DNA of 32,376 nucleotides from an uncultured Erysipelotrichaceae bacterium (GTDB lineage: Bacteria > Bacillota_I > Bacilli_A > RFN20 > CAG-826). The stretch is from positions 1 through 32,376 of the forward strand of contig CAMVEL010000022.1 of NCBI GenBank assembly GCA_947166565.1, written 5' to 3'. The notes below the pieces were generated by a model, which saw nothing but the letters and a program-made list of their open reading frames with translations, searched no databases and had not been told where the DNA came from. The translations under genes were made by a program, and so were the position numbers. This document shows, in pieces, positions 6,951 through 14,049 of this stretch; positions within the stretch are counted from its first letter, which is position 1; every line of letters begins with the position of its first letter.

Positions 6951-8732
6951 ATGGCGAACAAAGTTACTATCTATATTGAGAATCAGCCATATCAGGTTGA
7001 TGCTGGCCTTACGATTCTCGAGGCCGCGAAAAGCTGCGGCTACCACATCCCCTCCCTTTGCAACTGGCGTGACCATGAATGCTCTTTGGCTTCCTGCCGC
7101 GTCTGCTTGGTCAAGGTGGAAGGCGCTAGGGGACTTGTCCCTTCCTGCGCCTATGAAGTTGCCGATGGCATGAAGATCTCCATCGCCGATCAAAAGGCGA
7201 CCGATGCTAGACGCACCTCCGTCGAGCTTCTTCTCTCCAACCATTCCTTCAATTGCCAATCCTGCAAAAAGAACGGCAAATGCGAACTTCTCAACGTCGC
7301 CCGCGACGTCGGCGCCCGCCCAGACAAATATATGGGCGAGAAGACCGAGACCACGCTTGACTTTTTGACCCCGGCCATCGTCAGGGACACCAGCAAGTGC
7401 ATCCTCTGCGGTCGTTGCATCGAGGCCTGCAAAAAGGCCCAAGGCATCGGAATCCTCGGTTTCGAAAACCGTGGCTTCTCCACGATCGTCGCCCCAACCC
7501 AAAACCGTTCCTTCTCCAAGGTTCCATGCATCCAGTGCGGTCAATGCACCCTCGTTTGCCCAACAGGCGCCTTGATGGAACACAACAACATCGATGAGCT
7601 TGACGCCGCTTTCCGCGCTGGAAAGCACGTTGTCTGCTTCGCCGCCCCGGCCGTCCGTTCCGCGATCGCTGAGGAATTCGGCTGCAAGATCGGCACCAAC
7701 GGCACCAAGCGTCTCGCCGCGGCCCTCCGCCGCGTCGGCTTCGAGAAGGTCTTCGACATGAATTTCTCCGCCGACCTCACCATTATGGAAGAGGCCCACG
7801 AATTCATCGAACGCTTCTCCAAGGGCGGCAAGATGCCGATGATCACTTCCTGCTCCCCGGGATGGATCAACTTCATCGAGCTCTATTTCCCTGAATTGCT
7901 CCCCCATGTTTCCACCTGCAAATCCCCACAACAGATGTTCGGCGCTATCCTAAAGAGCTACTACGCCGAAAAGATGGGCTGGGACAAGAAGGACATCTAT
8001 GTCGTTTCCTTCATTCCTTGCACCGCGAAGAAATATGAGGTCCAACGCGAACAATTCGTTGACAAAGACGGTATCCGCGACGTCGATTTGGCCCTCACCA
8101 CCCGTGAGCTTGGCGATCTCGTCAGACGTGCCGGTATCATCTGGAACCGCCTCCCCGAAGAGGAATTCGACCACGATATCGTCGGTGAGAACACCGGCGC
8201 GGGCGTCATCTTCGGCGTCACCGGTGGCGTCATGGAAGCCGCGGTTCGTACCGCCTACAACATGCTTACCGGTGAAGAGATGGAACCGATCGACCTCCTC
8301 CCGGTCCGTGGATTCGAGGCCGTTAGGGAAGCGACCCTTGATATCAAGGGCACCAAGGTCCGCATCGCCGTCACCTCTGGCATGATCAACGCCAGAAAGC
8401 TCCTTGAGCAAATCAAGGATGGCACCTCCCAATATGACTTCATCGAGGTCATGGGCTGCCCCGGCGGCTGCATCAATGGCGGTGGACAACCATACGTCTT
8501 CCCATCCATGCTTCCAAACGAAGACCCCGACATCTGGTATACCTATCGTGCCAAACGTGCCGCGGTCCTCTATGAGGAAGATAAGAACAAGCCTCTCCGC
8601 CGTTCTCATCTCAACCCCGACATCAAGAAACTCTATGAGGATTATCTTGGTGAGCCGGGCAGTGAGCTCGCCGAGGAATTGCTCCATACCTCCTATAACG
8701 CCAAAAGGGAACAATATCCTGACGTTGACTAA
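6951..8732 (+). CDS. hydA: Catalytic [FeFe]-hydrogenase subunit (HydA/HndD type)
   Basis: 593-aa H2-forming subunit. In order: NuoG-like [2Fe-2S] (Cys in SLCNWRDHECSLASCRVC); His-Cys [4Fe-4S] (HSFNCQSCKKNGKC); two ferredoxin clusters (CILCGRCIEAC, CIQCGQCTLVC); then the H-cluster domain. L1 is TSCSPGW (C301, S302), L2 is IPCTAKKYE (C357), L3 is GCPGGCINGGGQP (C503, C507), and the small-subunit-like tail ends in LLHTSY. By spacing, S302 falls where the first H-cluster Cys ligand sits in well-studied enzymes; this may be a subfamily trait. Start ATG 6951 has AAGGAG at 6938-6943, overlapping the hydB stop. Maturases HydEFG are not in the window. Confidence 0.96.
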   Translation: MANKVTIYIENQPYQVDAGLTILEAAKSCGYHIPSLCNWRDHECSLASCRVCLVKVEGARGLVPSCAYEVADGMKISIADQKATDARRTSVELLLSNHSFNCQSCKKNGKCELLNVARDVGARPDKYMGEKTETTLDFLTPAIVRDTSKCILCGRCIEACKKAQGIGILGFENRGFSTIVAPTQNRSFSKVPCIQCGQCTLVCPTGALMEHNNIDELDAAFRAGKHVVCFAAPAVRSAIAEEFGCKIGTNGTKRLAAALRRVGFEKVFDMNFSADLTIMEEAHEFIERFSKGGKMPMITSCSPGWINFIELYFPELLPHVSTCKSPQQMFGAILKSYYAEKMGWDKKDIYVVSFIPCTAKKYEVQREQFVDKDGIRDVDLALTTRELGDLVRRAGIIWNRLPEEEFDHDIVGENTGAGVIFGVTGGVMEAAVRTAYNMLTGEEMEPIDLLPVRGFEAVREATLDIKGTKVRIAVTSGMINARKLLEQIKDGTSQYDFIEVMGCPGGCINGGGQPYVFPSMLPNEDPDIWYTYRAKRAAVLYEEDKNKPLRRSHLNPDIKKLYEDYLGEPGSELAEELLHTSYNAKREQYPDVD

Positions 8733-8751
8733 ACCTTCCTAGGTTAATCAA

Positions 8752-8779
8752 AAGCCCTTCGCGATGAAGGGCTTTTTTT
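8752..8779 (+). terminator. Rho-independent terminator of the hyd operon
   Basis: AAGCCCTTC pairs with GAAGGGCTT across a 5-nt loop, followed by a T run. A strong 9-bp stem. It lies between convergent units, 12 bp before the ABC permease stop codon. Confidence 0.93.
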
Positions 8780-8790
8780 CTTGTTCGTTA

Positions 8791-9549
8791 TTATTTGGAT
8801 AGCTTCCTTTTCACTAGGTAGGAAGCCAAATCGACGAGGAGGATGATCGTTATGGCGATTAAGGCAAGGGCGAATATCGGGGTTAGGTCGCTTGGGTCGC
8901 CGTTTCTGAACATGCGGATATAACCGCCGATTCCGGGGTTCGTATCCCCTGAGATGATCTCCGCCATAATCTCGGTTTTGAAGGAAAGGGCAAAGCTATT
9001 GACCATTCCCAGGATTACGAATGGAAGGGCTAGGGGGAGCTCTATCCTGATGGCTCTTTTCCATTTTGGGGTCCCATCGAGCCTCGCCGCGTTTATAAGC
9101 TGTTCATCGACCGCGTTAAAACCGGCGACCACCGATTCATAGAGAATCGGGAAAGCAAGGAGGGTAACGATGTAAATAGGGGCGATGGAAGAACCGGATA
9201 AAAGGATGAAGAGGAAGACAAACGCCGCGGTTGGGGCGCTTTTTAAGACGATCATCAAGGGCTTTAATACCTTTTGGAGAGGTTTTATTTCTCCTGCTAA
9301 AGATCCTAGGGCCAAAGCCGCGACAAAGGATATTCCAAATCCTTCCAAGGTCCTTAGCAAACTTAAGCCGATGCTTTTATAGGTGAAGGAGTCACCTAAA
9401 AGCCTCCCTGTTTCGCCAAAAACTTGGAAGGGCGAAGGAAAAACAAGGTTCCCTTGCCCTAAGGAAAAGGAAATGACGAGCCAAAGGACGAATACGAGGA
9501 TTAGTCCTATGGTATAAAGGAATGGATTACTTGTAATAAACCTCTTCAT
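8791..9549 (-). CDS. ABC transporter permease (SsuC/TauC-like)
   Basis: About 252-aa membrane protein with some six transmembrane segments and the ATPase-coupling EAA loop (EQLINAARLDGTPKWKRAIRIELP region), placing it in the nitrate/sulfonate/taurine/thiamine-precursor permease group. Its start overlaps the end of the substrate-binding lipoprotein gene by 23 bp, so the two are translationally coupled. TTG 9552 is an alternative start one codon earlier; neither has a good ribosome site, which fits coupling. No ATPase gene follows, because the operon runs into the hydrogenase terminator. The ATPase must be encoded elsewhere or shared. Substrate not predictable. Confidence 0.9.
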   Translation of the reverse strand: MKRFITSNPFLYTIGLILVFVLWLVISFSLGQGNLVFPSPFQVFGETGRLLGDSFTYKSIGLSLLRTLEGFGISFVAALALGSLAGEIKPLQKVLKPLMIVLKSAPTAAFVFLFILLSGSSIAPIYIVTLLAFPILYESVVAGFNAVDEQLINAARLDGTPKWKRAIRIELPLALPFVILGMVNSFALSFKTEIMAEIISGDTNPGIGGYIRMFRNGDPSDLTPIFALALIAITIILLVDLASYLVKRKLSK

Positions 9550-10486
9550 CAATCTCGTTTATGCCAAATAGCTTGGCGAATTCCTTGATGGAATCTTTGT
9601 TTTCGTTAGCTTTCTTATAGCCTAAGCCCATGCGGTTATTCTCTTTGGCCATCGTTTCCACTAAGGCCACGGGGGCGCTGAATTTGCTTTGGGCAAGGGT
9701 CTTATCGGATTCGGATTTGAAATAATCATCGAGGATGGAAGGAGAGGCTAAGAAGGCCTTTACGTCTTGTTCGAGGGAGGACAAGAAGGGATCCGCCTTA
9801 TCTTTGCTTAAGGAAGAAGAGACGAAGACCGAGGCTTGGGTGATTTCCTTACCGCCGGATTTCCTGGAGAATTCTTCTTGAATGGAAGAATATTGGTAGG
9901 CCTTTTCGTTTTTTCCTAAAGCGTTATGGAGGGCGGGTTCGGCCATAAGGACATAATCGACGGAGGTATTGTCGTCGGTCATGTTCTTCCCGCTAATTAG
10001 GCAGGAGGCGGCATCGCTAGCGGCATTGACATAATGGACATTCGTTAGGCCCATGTCTCCATAAATGTATTGGAAAAGCTTATCGGGGACGTTATTCTGC
10101 TGGAAAAGAACAACATAATCATCCTTATCGAGCGTCTTATTTTCGTCATTGCCGCTTCCTGCGAGGAAGAAATTACCGAAAGTCAATGTAGCCGCGATTT
10201 TATAGGGAGCGGCTTTCTTGGTGATGGCGTTTAGTCCGGCATTTGTTGGAGCGATGATAACGTCTTTCCCGCTATTCTCACTGAAATAGGCGACAACGTT
10301 CGCAGGATCTGCGTTGATTTCGCATTTATCTTTGAGGACATGACGGAACAAAGCGACGGAAGGGGCTCCTGCAGGGGAAGCGATGTTAACATCCAAAACG
10401 TAGGAAGAAGGGGTAGACGCCCCGTTGCTCCCGCAGGAAGCGAGGATAAGCGCGGATAGGAATGCTGGGATTAATGTTTTTTTCAT
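9527..10486 (-). CDS. ABC transporter substrate-binding lipoprotein
   Basis: 319-aa secreted lipoprotein. A Lys-Lys N-terminus and hydrophobic stretch end in LILASC, a lipobox with Cys18 as the lipid-anchored residue, followed by a Ser/Gly/Thr linker. The body resembles the NMT1/SsuA-type periplasmic-binding fold (VNIASPAGAPSVALF near the N-terminus, IIAPTNAGLNAI, VDYVLMAEPAL), in line with the SsuC-type permease that follows. AAGGAG lies 9 nt before ATG 10486. It is divergent from a Crp-like regulator, and a TGTGA-type operator lies in the shared 82-bp region, so that regulator probably controls it. The ligand is unknown. Confidence 0.9.
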   Translation of the reverse strand: MKKTLIPAFLSALILASCGSNGASTPSSYVLDVNIASPAGAPSVALFRHVLKDKCEINADPANVVAYFSENSGKDVIIAPTNAGLNAITKKAAPYKIAATLTFGNFFLAGSGNDENKTLDKDDYVVLFQQNNVPDKLFQYIYGDMGLTNVHYVNAASDAASCLISGKNMTDDNTSVDYVLMAEPALHNALGKNEKAYQYSSIQEEFSRKSGGKEITQASVFVSSSLSKDKADPFLSSLEQDVKAFLASPSILDDYFKSESDKTLAQSKFSAPVALVETMAKENNRMGLGYKKANENKDSIKEFAKLFGINEIDEEVYYK

Positions 10487-10517
10487 TTTAAATGGCTCCT
10501 TAAATATATTTAAGCCC

Positions 10518-10545
10518 TTGAAATATATAGACCTTCATATATGAT
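10518..10545 (+). promoter_or_regulatory. Promoter of the Crp-like regulator gene
   Basis: TTGAAA (10518-10523), a 16-nt spacer and TATGAT (10540-10545) form a good sigma-A promoter. The predicted start site, near 10552, is inside the palindromic operator. On the opposite strand TATAAT (10550-10545) is a likely -10 for the ABC lipoprotein gene, so the two promoters are back to back. Confidence 0.65.
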
Positions 10546-10549
10546 TATA

Positions 10550-10565
10550 TGTGATTTGAATCACA
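10550..10565. promoter_or_regulatory. Crp-type operator palindrome TGTGA-N6-TCACA
   Basis: TGTGATTTGAATCACA has 7-bp perfect arms around TG and matches the classical CRP consensus core. It overlaps the predicted start site of the regulator gene and lies between -10 and -35 of the divergent ABC gene, a position expected for repression of both. The adjacent protein has Arg-Glu-Thr...Ser-Arg in its recognition helix, like E. coli CRP. Confidence 0.8.
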
Positions 10566-10568
10566 CTT

Positions 10569-11150
10569 ATGGAATTGTTGTCGCTTCTTAATGAAAAGGA
10601 AAAAGCCTTAGGCGAAGTCCTGAAGTTTGAAAAAGGAGAAAACCTATTCGCTGAAGGGGACAGATGCAAAGGAATCTATTTTTTGATACATGGGTCGCTT
10701 AAAATCGTTTCCTATACCCTTGAGGGAAACGAAATAATCTATCGGCTTTTGGATGGTTCTGGCCTATTTGGCCATAATCTTATTTTCTCCAAAGAACCTT
10801 TTTACCGTGGCTCGGTCATCGCTAATAGCGGGGGCGAATTGCTTTATTTTTCCAAGGAGAATCTTCTTAAGCTATTTCAAGGCAACGTCATTTTCCTAGA
10901 AGAATACCTCAAAGCCCAAAGTGAAGCGGTGAAATCGATGAATGCCCAAATAAAAATCTTGTCGATGCCTTCCGCTTCTGAACGCCTTTATTATTTCCTT
11001 TCGCTAAATAACGGGGCTTTCACCTATTCATCGATTTCTTCTTTCGCCTCCATCTTATTCCTTCAACGTGAGACTCTATCGCGCCTTCTTCATAAGGAGG
11101 CTAAAGAAAAACGCATTATCATCAAAGGGAAGAGGATAATGCGTTCTTAG
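10569..11150 (+). CDS. Crp/Fnr-family transcriptional regulator
   Basis: 193-aa DNA-binding regulator. Residues about 10-110 form a cyclic-nucleotide-binding-like beta roll (FEKGENLFAEGDRCKGIYFLIHGSLK is typical). A dimerisation helix follows, then a short winged HTH ending at residue 193 with recognition helix LQRETLSRLLHKE. The cAMP-pocket Gly-Glu is replaced by Gly-His and the Arg context differs, so cAMP is probably not the ligand; no FNR-type Cys cluster is seen. ATG 10569 has no Shine-Dalgarno sequence: the operator ends 3 nt upstream and the promoter predicts a leader of only about 15 nt. Probable roles are autoregulation and control of the divergent ABC genes. Confidence 0.92.
   Translation: MELLSLLNEKEKALGEVLKFEKGENLFAEGDRCKGIYFLIHGSLKIVSYTLEGNEIIYRLLDGSGLFGHNLIFSKEPFYRGSVIANSGGELLYFSKENLLKLFQGNVIFLEEYLKAQSEAVKSMNAQIKILSMPSASERLYYFLSLNNGAFTYSSISSFASILFLQRETLSRLLHKEAKEKRIIIKGKRIMRS
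11110..11145 (-). terminator. Terminator of ackA-nrnA, inside the 3' end of the Crp-like gene
   Basis: AACGCATTATC and GATAATGCGTT form a perfect 11-bp stem with a 14-nt loop. Read on the minus strand the stem is followed by TTTTTCTTT, a good terminator for the nrnA operon. On the plus strand the downstream sequence is a weaker T-rich stretch that could serve the regulator gene. It lies wholly within the coding sequence of the opposite gene. Confidence 0.75.
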
Positions 11151-11152
11151 TT

Positions 11153-12181
11153 TTAGGCTGGGTTATCGGCGATATATTGGTCAAGGTCGTTGATGAAGGC
11201 CTCGAGTTCACTTAGATCGTTGATTCTTGCCCCGGATGCCAAATCATGGCCTCCACCGCCCCATTTGTTCGCAAGGGGAGCGATGTTCAGACGTTTGCTG
11301 CGGATGGAAATCCTCCAGCAGTAATCTTTTGGATTCGGGTCTTCTGTAATGGAACACCAGATTTCAACCCCCTCGATATTTGAAAAGGTGTTGACGTGTT
11401 CCTTTCCAAGTTCAGGGGTGATTTGGAGTTCTTCCTGCACAGAGGAAGGCAAGCAATAATAAGCGACCCCATGCGGAGAAACTTTGAAGTTAGAAAGGAC
11501 ATAGGAAAGCGAACGGAGGCTTCCGATGGTCTTTTCATACATCGTTAGGTAGGTCGTCCTTAAGTCAAAACCGGTGGAAAGAAGGAGCTCCGCGATTTGG
11601 AAGGTATGGATGGAGGTGGAGGAGAACATGAACCTTCCCGAATCCCCAACGATGCCGATATAGAGCCATCTTGCCGTTTCCTTGCTCACTTTCTTCCCTT
11701 TCCAAGAGAATAGGAAGGCGGCGAGGATTTCGGCAGCCGCGGCTTTATCGAGGTCACAAACAGTAAGTTCAGGAGTAGTAATCTCCGCTTTGCAAGGATG
11801 ATGGTCCATCTTAATGACGGTTTTGGCCAAGGCAAAGTTCGGATTGGCGATTCTATCCGCATCGCCAACATCAAGGACGATGGAAAGGAAATCCATCTCT
11901 TTGAGAGCGGCTTCGCTTATTTTCTCAGCTTCAGGGAAGATCCTTGGGGTGAAGGTCGGGTGGTTATCGCCGACAAAATGGATTTCCTTATCGGGGAAAT
12001 TGTCGCGAAGGAATTGGACCATGCCAAATTGACAGCCAAGGGCATCGAAATCCGGTTTAAGATGGCGGAAAACGATTACCGTTTTGGCGTTTTCTATGGC
12101 CTTTTGCATGGCCAAGAAGGAATTCTTATGGGTTTTGGCGAAGACTTCGACTTCGCTGGGCAATTTGTTAAATGCGCCCAT
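11153..12181 (-). CDS. nrnA: DHH/DHHA1 phosphoesterase, NrnA-like (oligoribonuclease / pAp phosphatase)
   Basis: 342-aa cytosolic metal-dependent phosphoesterase that in relatives degrades nanoRNA and dephosphorylates pAp. The DHH domain shows RHLKPDFDALG (metal-binding Asp pair), LDVGDADR and the name-giving DHHP; GIVGDSGRFMF supplies another metal Asp. The C-terminal DHHA1 domain ends in KWGGGGHDLASGA, the substrate-binding Gly-rich loop. Length fits NrnA. The gene overlaps the end of ackA by 14 bp, with AGAGGA as ribosome site, so it is co-transcribed behind acetate kinase. Its stop lies 2 bp from that of the Crp-like gene, and its terminator is inside that gene. Confidence 0.93.
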   Translation of the reverse strand: MGAFNKLPSEVEVFAKTHKNSFLAMQKAIENAKTVIVFRHLKPDFDALGCQFGMVQFLRDNFPDKEIHFVGDNHPTFTPRIFPEAEKISEAALKEMDFLSIVLDVGDADRIANPNFALAKTVIKMDHHPCKAEITTPELTVCDLDKAAAAEILAAFLFSWKGKKVSKETARWLYIGIVGDSGRFMFSSTSIHTFQIAELLLSTGFDLRTTYLTMYEKTIGSLRSLSYVLSNFKVSPHGVAYYCLPSSVQEELQITPELGKEHVNTFSNIEGVEIWCSITEDPNPKDYCWRISIRSKRLNIAPLANKWGGGGHDLASGARINDLSELEAFINDLDQYIADNPA

Positions 12182-13361
12182 CGACGATCCTCTTGTAGCA
12201 GTCTCTCGCGATCATGACTTCTTCATCGGTTGGGATGATGGCGACTTTGATTTTGCTTTCTGGCAAGGAAATGAGAGCTTCTTTGCCGCGAATCTTGGAA
12301 TTCAACTCGTAATCGATCTTCAAGCCAAGGGCCTCTTCGACATCCTTAAGGATGAGTTCACGGTAATAGGCGCTGTTTTCACCGATGCCCGCGGAGAAGA
12401 TGATAAGGTCGGCTCCGCCAAGACGGACATAATAGGAACCGATGTAATCGGCGACCCTTCTCGCGAATAGTTTGCTGGCGATCTGGGCCTGTTTATTTCC
12501 GCTCTTATCCGCGTCTTCGACGTCACGGGTATCGTTAGAGACTCCGGAAACTCCAAGGAACCCGGATTTCTTATTGAAGATATCGTAAAGTTCATGGACG
12601 TCTTTGCCGGTGCAGGTCGCTAAATAATCCATGACGGAAGGATCCATATCGCCGGTGCGGGTGCCCATCATGACCCCACCTAACGGGGTAAGACCCATGG
12701 AGGTCGCAACGCATTTTCCATCTTTTATCGCCGCAAGGGAAGAACCAGAACCGATGTGGCAGGAGATGATGCGCTTGGCCCCGTAATTCTTTTCGCCAAG
12801 GATCGCCAAATAGTTATGGCTGGTTCCGTGGGCGCCATAACGCCTGCAATCGTATTTGACAGAATATTCATATGGGATTGGGAAGAGATAATCCTCTTCT
12901 TCCATGGTCTGATGGAAGGCAGTATCGAAGACCGCGATCGCCGGAACGTTCGGAAGGGCCTTCTTGAAGGCGCGGAAGCCAAGAAGGTGGGCTTGCGCGT
13001 GAAGAGGATCAAGAGGAGTGAGAATATCGATCTTATGCTCGGTGTCTGAATCGAACTCCGCGGATTTGGAGAAGTACTTACCGCCTTGGACGACGCGGTG
13101 ACCGACGCATTCGATTTCGTCTAACGAGGCGACGACGCCGAATTTGACGAGGGCTTCAAGAAGAAGGGCGACGGCTTTGGTGTGGTCGAGGATCGGAAGG
13201 GTCTCGACGTGCTTTTCTCCGTTGAATTTTAGGATGAAGGCCGCGTCTTCATGACCGATTTTATCGGCCATTCCCGAGCAGATCTCCTTTTCTTCTGGCA
13301 TTTGGTAGAGTTTGTATTTGAGTGAACTGCTGCCGGCGTTCACGGCCATGACTTTTGGCAT
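12168..13361 (-). CDS. ackA: Acetate kinase
   Basis: 397-aa cytosolic enzyme converting acetyl phosphate and ADP to acetate and ATP, the main substrate-level phosphorylation step of acetate fermentation. Family signatures are clear: VNAGSSSLKYKLY at the N-terminus, the FDTAFHQTM active-site region, RRYGAHGTSH, HIGSGSSLAAIKDG, the catalytic-Arg segment MGTRTGDMDPSV, and IIFSAGIGENS. Length is normal. AAAGGA lies in the leader about 9-14 nt before ATG 13361, within AGAAAGGA, which is perfectly complementary to the anti-SD motif of the predicted sRNA near 14.1 kb. No phosphotransacetylase gene is in the window. Confidence 0.98.
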   Translation of the reverse strand: MPKVMAVNAGSSSLKYKLYQMPEEKEICSGMADKIGHEDAAFILKFNGEKHVETLPILDHTKAVALLLEALVKFGVVASLDEIECVGHRVVQGGKYFSKSAEFDSDTEHKIDILTPLDPLHAQAHLLGFRAFKKALPNVPAIAVFDTAFHQTMEEEDYLFPIPYEYSVKYDCRRYGAHGTSHNYLAILGEKNYGAKRIISCHIGSGSSLAAIKDGKCVATSMGLTPLGGVMMGTRTGDMDPSVMDYLATCTGKDVHELYDIFNKKSGFLGVSGVSNDTRDVEDADKSGNKQAQIASKLFARRVADYIGSYYVRLGGADLIIFSAGIGENSAYYRELILKDVEEALGLKIDYELNSKIRGKEALISLPESKIKVAIIPTDEEVMIARDCYKRIVDGRI

Positions 13362-13437
13362 AAGAAAATTTCCTTTCTATTTCTTTCGGCTAGATTCTAT
13401 CATTCTCCTTCGCGTTTTTCTTCTATTTTCTTCCTTC

Positions 13438-13452
13438 TTTCCATTATGGAAA
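13438..13452. promoter_or_regulatory. 15-bp palindrome at the TetR-type regulator promoter
   Basis: TTTCCAT, one central T, ATGGAAA: a perfect 7+1+7 palindrome covering the -35 position (TTATGG, 13444-13449) of a promoter whose -10 is TATAAT at 13467-13472 (17-nt spacer). This is a plausible autoregulatory operator for the downstream TetR-type gene. It also lies about 75 bp upstream of ackA on the other strand. Confidence 0.55.
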
Positions 13453-13493
13453 AACCCAAGGCGATGTATAATTAGCTCATAAGGACAAAAACG

Positions 13494-13979
13494 ATGGGCA
13501 TCAACTCCGAACTAGGCCATGACGAATACCTTCTCCATTGCCTTTCGGCCGCCTATATCGATTTGCTGTCGAAAAAAGACAAGAACGATATCGGGGCCAG
13601 GGAGATCGCCAAGAAGGCGGGAGTCAGCAAAAGTTCTTTCTATCGCTTATTCGGAAACTCGAATTACCGTGAGAAGCTCATCCTTTTCCATTTAGCCTTC
13701 CTTTTCGAAAAAGGCGAATATAAAGGTAACAACGTATCTTCTTCCATCAAGGGATTCGTGGATTTCTTCTACAAAAACAAAACGACGATCACCCCGATTA
13801 TTCAACAAGAAGAGGGGTACCTGCTATCGTTTATCGTTTCCTTAAGCGAAAAAGAACATACCGCCTTCATCCTCCCTAGCCTTTATCCGACGCTAAGGAA
13901 AACGATCCTCGAACATCCGGAAATCGATGAAGTCGAGGCTTTGAAATTGGTCAAAAAGACCCTCAAGGAAAAACTTTAA
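13494..13979 (+). CDS. TetR/AcrR-type transcriptional regulator
   Basis: 161-aa regulator with an N-terminal TetR helix-turn-helix: IGAREIAKKAGVSKSSFYRLFGN (residues about 33-55) contains the typical three-helix pattern ending in the recognition helix with Ser-Phe-Tyr. The remaining roughly 100 residues are a short, divergent ligand/dimerisation domain; the protein is smaller than usual for TetR (about 190-200 aa). AAGGA at 13481-13485 lies 8 nt before ATG 13494. A palindrome at its own promoter suggests autoregulation. It sits between ackA (divergent) and nfnAB (downstream), either of which could be a target, but nothing proves it. Confidence 0.85.
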   Translation: MGINSELGHDEYLLHCLSAAYIDLLSKKDKNDIGAREIAKKAGVSKSSFYRLFGNSNYREKLILFHLAFLFEKGEYKGNNVSSSIKGFVDFFYKNKTTITPIIQQEEGYLLSFIVSLSEKEHTAFILPSLYPTLRKTILEHPEIDEVEALKLVKKTLKEKL

Positions 13980-14007
13980 AAAGAAGTTATTTTTGGAAAC
14001 TAACCTA

Positions 14008-14036
14008 TTGAAAAGGGCCTGTTGTTGGCCTATAAT
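14008..14036 (+). promoter_or_regulatory. Strong sigma-A promoter of the predicted sRNA
   Basis: TTGAAA (14008-14013), an exact 17-nt spacer and TATAAT (14031-14036). This is among the best promoters in the window, yet no protein-coding frame follows on the plus strand before a terminator about 100 nt downstream. Confidence 0.8.
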
Positions 14037-14049
14037 GAAAGCGCTTTCA
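14036..14049. promoter_or_regulatory. Perfect cre-like operator (CcpA/LacI type)
   Basis: TGAAAGCGCTTTCA is a perfect 14-bp palindrome matching the catabolite-responsive element consensus TGWAANCGNTNWCA at every position. It starts at the last base of the -10 box and covers the transcription start, a location expected for repression. No ccpA gene is in the window. Confidence 0.75.

Noticed and set aside
6711-7931. 406-codon open frame antisense to hydB/hydA
   Set aside because: A shadow of the C-rich, strongly biased codons of the hydrogenase genes; no ribosome site and no recognisable domain.
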